NCBI GenBank assembly: GCA_018818065.1
Contig: JAHISV010000012.1
Location: forward strand, 62,001-126,000
From: Bacteroidota bacterium
Lineage (GTDB): Bacteria; Bacteroidota; Ignavibacteria; Ignavibacteriales; Melioribacteraceae
Length of the DNA: 64,000 nucleotides
Direction: 5' to 3'
In this document: positions 62,054 to 64,000 of the stretch, in pieces
Layout: every line of letters starts with the position of its first letter
How positions within the stretch are numbered: position 1 is the first letter of the stretch
Notes under the pieces: model-generated
The model's input: only the letters and a program-made list of their open reading frames with translations
Database searches by the model: none
What the model was told of the DNA's origin: nothing
Program-made: the position numbers and the translations under genes

Positions 62054-63957
62054 TGAAAAAAAACGACGAAATAATAACTGACCTTTTTATCAGCAAGGTA
62101 TGTGGAAGGTTAGCTGAAAATTTACAGGTTAGGAGAACACTGCCCGAATGGGGACGTGTAAACATCGACCGGCAATTGCCTTTCCTCTGCATATACCGCC
62201 GGGGGAAAGATAAGAGCCCTTCTTTATCTGATTCGCTCATAACCGGAGAAGCTTCCTACTTAACGGCTATTGAAAACCGGAAAAGTCATAAGCAGCTTTC
62301 ATCTCTTGTAAAAAACATTGTAAGAACCTTAAAAGAGAATTTCGGATCATTTCTGGTTGTCGAGGTCTGGGTTACAGAGCATGTTCAAACTGAGAATGAA
62401 CTGCCCGACTATAACGGAGCTTTCAAAATAATAGCTCCAAAAAAGACAAAGATTACCTCAACCATAGAATCCCTGGAACAATCTCTAAAGAAAATTAAAA
62501 TCCGAAGAGAGAATGCCACTGTTGAAGTTATCCATGCTTCAAAAATTACTCCGCCAGGTTTGCCTCCACTAATCACTTATGCTGAGGCTGAGCAACTTGG
62601 TTGTCATGTTATCGGGGTAGAAATCAGCTCCATATATTTGGATAGAAAAACCGGAGAAGTTTTTCCACTAATATTCAGGAAACTTAAAAAAAGTTTTACA
62701 AGAGCGTTGCAGAACAGTTTTTTTGAATTTACACGCAGCCATACCCCTTTCCGCCCGCCGCATTTTCACTCGCTAGGAAGACGCAGTATGGTTAAAGCGG
62801 TTTGGGAGACGGACACTCAGCTTGCGGAAATATGCAACGGTTTCGATTTTCTTTTACAGGTAACACCCATAAATATTGACTCTGCCTGGTCATTTTTTCA
62901 GAGGAGTCATTATGAGAAAAAACCCCATTTTATTTACCGTCCGCTTTCTTTGGATCCGGCTACTGCAAAGCGGCAGCTCTTTCAGATACAAATTGAAAGA
63001 ATTGAAGACTCTACATTGGCTCAGCTTTTAAGGGAGCATCAACTTGAGTTGGATCGTAAATTCACCATGCTTATTGACAGAAATACAGAGAGATTTATTT
63101 ACGGTAGTCTGCAACTTTACGGAGCTGTTGACGATTCTTTGATGAAACTGGCTACCGACTTAATAGAGCAACTTCCCCCAAGAAGCCGGGATGAATCTTC
63201 CGGTACTTACGTGGATGCCCTTTCATTTGCTGAGCGGGCTAATGAAGAGCTGGCTTATTACAGAACGATTATCCCCGAAAGCAAATGCAAGGTGGTTGTA
63301 AGAGAAGATATAACCGGCTTAATGGTCTCAAATGGTAATTTGCTTATTGGAGCCAAACTAAAAATACCGGCTACACGCATTGAGGCATTAATTGCCCACG
63401 AAGTGGGAACACATGTGCTTACCTATCTTAACGGGAAATCACAACCGTTACAACAGCTATATATTGGTTTCCCCGGTTACGACGAGCTTCAGGAAGGACT
63501 AGCGGTTCTTTCAGAGTATCTGGTTGGGGGTTTAACAAAACCACGAATGCGTCTGTTGGCTGCAAGAGTGGTTGCAGCACGTCAGATGATTGATGGAGCT
63601 TCTTTCGTTGATGTGTTTCGTCACCTTAATTATGATTATGGTTTTGAACGAAGAACCGCCTTCAATATCGTGATGCGTACCTTTAGGGGCGGGGGGTTAA
63701 CCAAAGATGCTGTTTATTTAAGAGGACTGGTTCAACTTTTAGAGTATCTTAAAAATGGAGGCGCTTTAGAACCCTTATTTGTCGGCAAGATTTCTGCCGA
63801 TCACGTTCCAATTATTAATGAACTGCAATGGCGCAAAGTGCTGCATCCAACTCCCCTGCGCCCGCGTTTTTTGAGCGGACCAGACACCAACAAGAAATTA
63901 AATGACCTGAAAAGTGGTCTTACACCTATGAATTTAATACAGAGGAGCAAAATATGA
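62053..63957 (+). CDS. DUF1704 / QEGLA-motif metallopeptidase family protein
   Basis: A 634-residue protein of the DUF1704 family, annotated elsewhere as flavohemoglobin expression-modulating QEGLA motif protein and related to the eukaryotic MATCAP/KIAA0895 tyrosine carboxypeptidases. LIAHEVGTHVLTYLNG has the H-E-x-x-x-H zinc motif (about residues 449-454), and the hallmark DELQEGLAVLSEYLVGG follows about 30 residues on. The N-terminal 300 residues have no clear match. Start is GTG at 62053, overlapping the amidohydrolase stop (TAGTG), and the stop overlaps the next ATG (ATGA). Possible role: trimming C-terminal residues of a peptide or metabolite made by the operon. Not demonstrated here. 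Confidence 0.88.
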   Translation: MKKNDEIITDLFISKVCGRLAENLQVRRTLPEWGRVNIDRQLPFLCIYRRGKDKSPSLSDSLITGEASYLTAIENRKSHKQLSSLVKNIVRTLKENFGSFLVVEVWVTEHVQTENELPDYNGAFKIIAPKKTKITSTIESLEQSLKKIKIRRENATVEVIHASKITPPGLPPLITYAEAEQLGCHVIGVEISSIYLDRKTGEVFPLIFRKLKKSFTRALQNSFFEFTRSHTPFRPPHFHSLGRRSMVKAVWETDTQLAEICNGFDFLLQVTPINIDSAWSFFQRSHYEKKPHFIYRPLSLDPATAKRQLFQIQIERIEDSTLAQLLREHQLELDRKFTMLIDRNTERFIYGSLQLYGAVDDSLMKLATDLIEQLPPRSRDESSGTYVDALSFAERANEELAYYRTIIPESKCKVVVREDITGLMVSNGNLLIGAKLKIPATRIEALIAHEVGTHVLTYLNGKSQPLQQLYIGFPGYDELQEGLAVLSEYLVGGLTKPRMRLLAARVVAARQMIDGASFVDVFRHLNYDYGFERRTAFNIVMRTFRGGGLTKDAVYLRGLVQLLEYLKNGGALEPLFVGKISADHVPIINELQWRKVLHPTPLRPRFLSGPDTNKKLNDLKSGLTPMNLIQRSKI

Positions 63958-64000
63958 AAATCGGGTTTGTTGTAAATGATATACAAACAGAGCAGGCAAG
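63954..64000 (+). CDS. Start of a third operon gene, probably an ATP-grasp (RimK/glutathione-synthase-like) ligase; truncated
   Basis: The ATG at 63954 overlaps the DUF1704 stop. The 15 codons in the window read M-K-I-G-F-V-V-N-D-I-Q-T-E-Q-A. This N-terminus, K-I-G-F-V-V-N-D, is what RimK/glutathione-synthase-like ATP-grasp proteins in this neighbourhood usually start with. Too short to prove; the family is inferred from context. Confidence 0.5.
   Translation, partial: MKIGFVVNDIQTEQA

Noticed and set aside
1..64000. CRISPR arrays, tRNA and rRNA genes
   Set aside because: No regularly spaced repeats, cloverleaf-like sequences or conserved rRNA words were noticed on either strand. A dedicated scan was not possible.

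Overview
The window is AT-rich bacterial DNA, densely coded on both strands. The gene content points to a Gram-negative of the Bacteroidota/Chlorobi group, most likely an Ignavibacteria-type lineage (inference). Pointers are lpxA and an OmpA-type lipoprotein (outer membrane), the bacillithiol enzyme bshB1, LytS/LytTR-type signalling, PadR-linked orphan FtsX/MacB-type permeases with a fused N-terminal prefix, cstA, a DUF4080 radical-SAM protein and a TPR histidine kinase. Many genes have clear Shine-Dalgarno sequences, which is unusual for classical Bacteroidetes and fits Ignavibacteria better. No rRNA, tRNA or CRISPR array was seen.

Layout. 1-6.4 kb (minus strand): a truncated BNR/sortilin-type exported protein, a DUF302 protein, an operon of SLC13 transporter, beta-hydroxyacid dehydrogenase and bshB1, and a RelBE-like toxin-antitoxin pair. 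6.6-12.3 kb: lpxA, the first PadR-permease pair, an OmpA lipoprotein, a 57-aa Cys-motif protein and a bacteriohemerythrin. 12.4-15.0 kb: a LysR regulator divergent from a phzF/AhpD-like/flavodoxin operon, with dyad sites between them. 15.1-18.0 kb: the second PadR-permease pair. 18-25 kb: alkaline phosphatase, a STAS-like protein, a one-chain L-serine dehydratase, a peroxiredoxin-like protein, small lipoproteins and a zinc-ribbon protein.

25-32.5 kb is an efflux operon: a membrane fusion protein, a 1498-aa AcrB-type pump joined in frame to a TolC-type outer-membrane factor, and a LytS/LytTR two-component pair. A Shine-Dalgarno and TTG codon sit exactly at the pump/TolC junction. 32.6-38 kb holds a radical-SAM protein, a TPR histidine kinase and cstA. 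38.0-39.0 kb is a small mobile segment: an IS200-like (REP-associated) tyrosine transposase among REP-type palindromes, bracketed by a perfect 36-bp direct repeat that duplicates the 3' end of the third permease gene. The third PadR-permease pair follows.

42-52 kb: acetyltransferase, PEP carboxylase, an M16C-type metalloprotease and the fourth PadR-permease pair. 52-57 kb: gatB, nfo, a subclass-B1-type metallo-beta-lactamase with all zinc ligands, a dispersed palindromic element, a C45-like Ntn hydrolase and a membrane-bound AraC regulator. 58-60.7 kb: a Tat-exported Fe-S protein and a NapH-NapG-like polyferredoxin fusion, probably one redox unit. 61.2-64 kb: an overlapping operon of N-formylglutamate amidohydrolase-like protein, DUF1704/QEGLA peptidase and the start of a third gene.

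The most striking points are the pump-TolC fusion with a second possible start, the 36-bp duplication around the REP/IS200 segment, the four orphan PadR-permease modules, the divergent B1 beta-lactamase homologue and the DUF1704 operon at the right edge.
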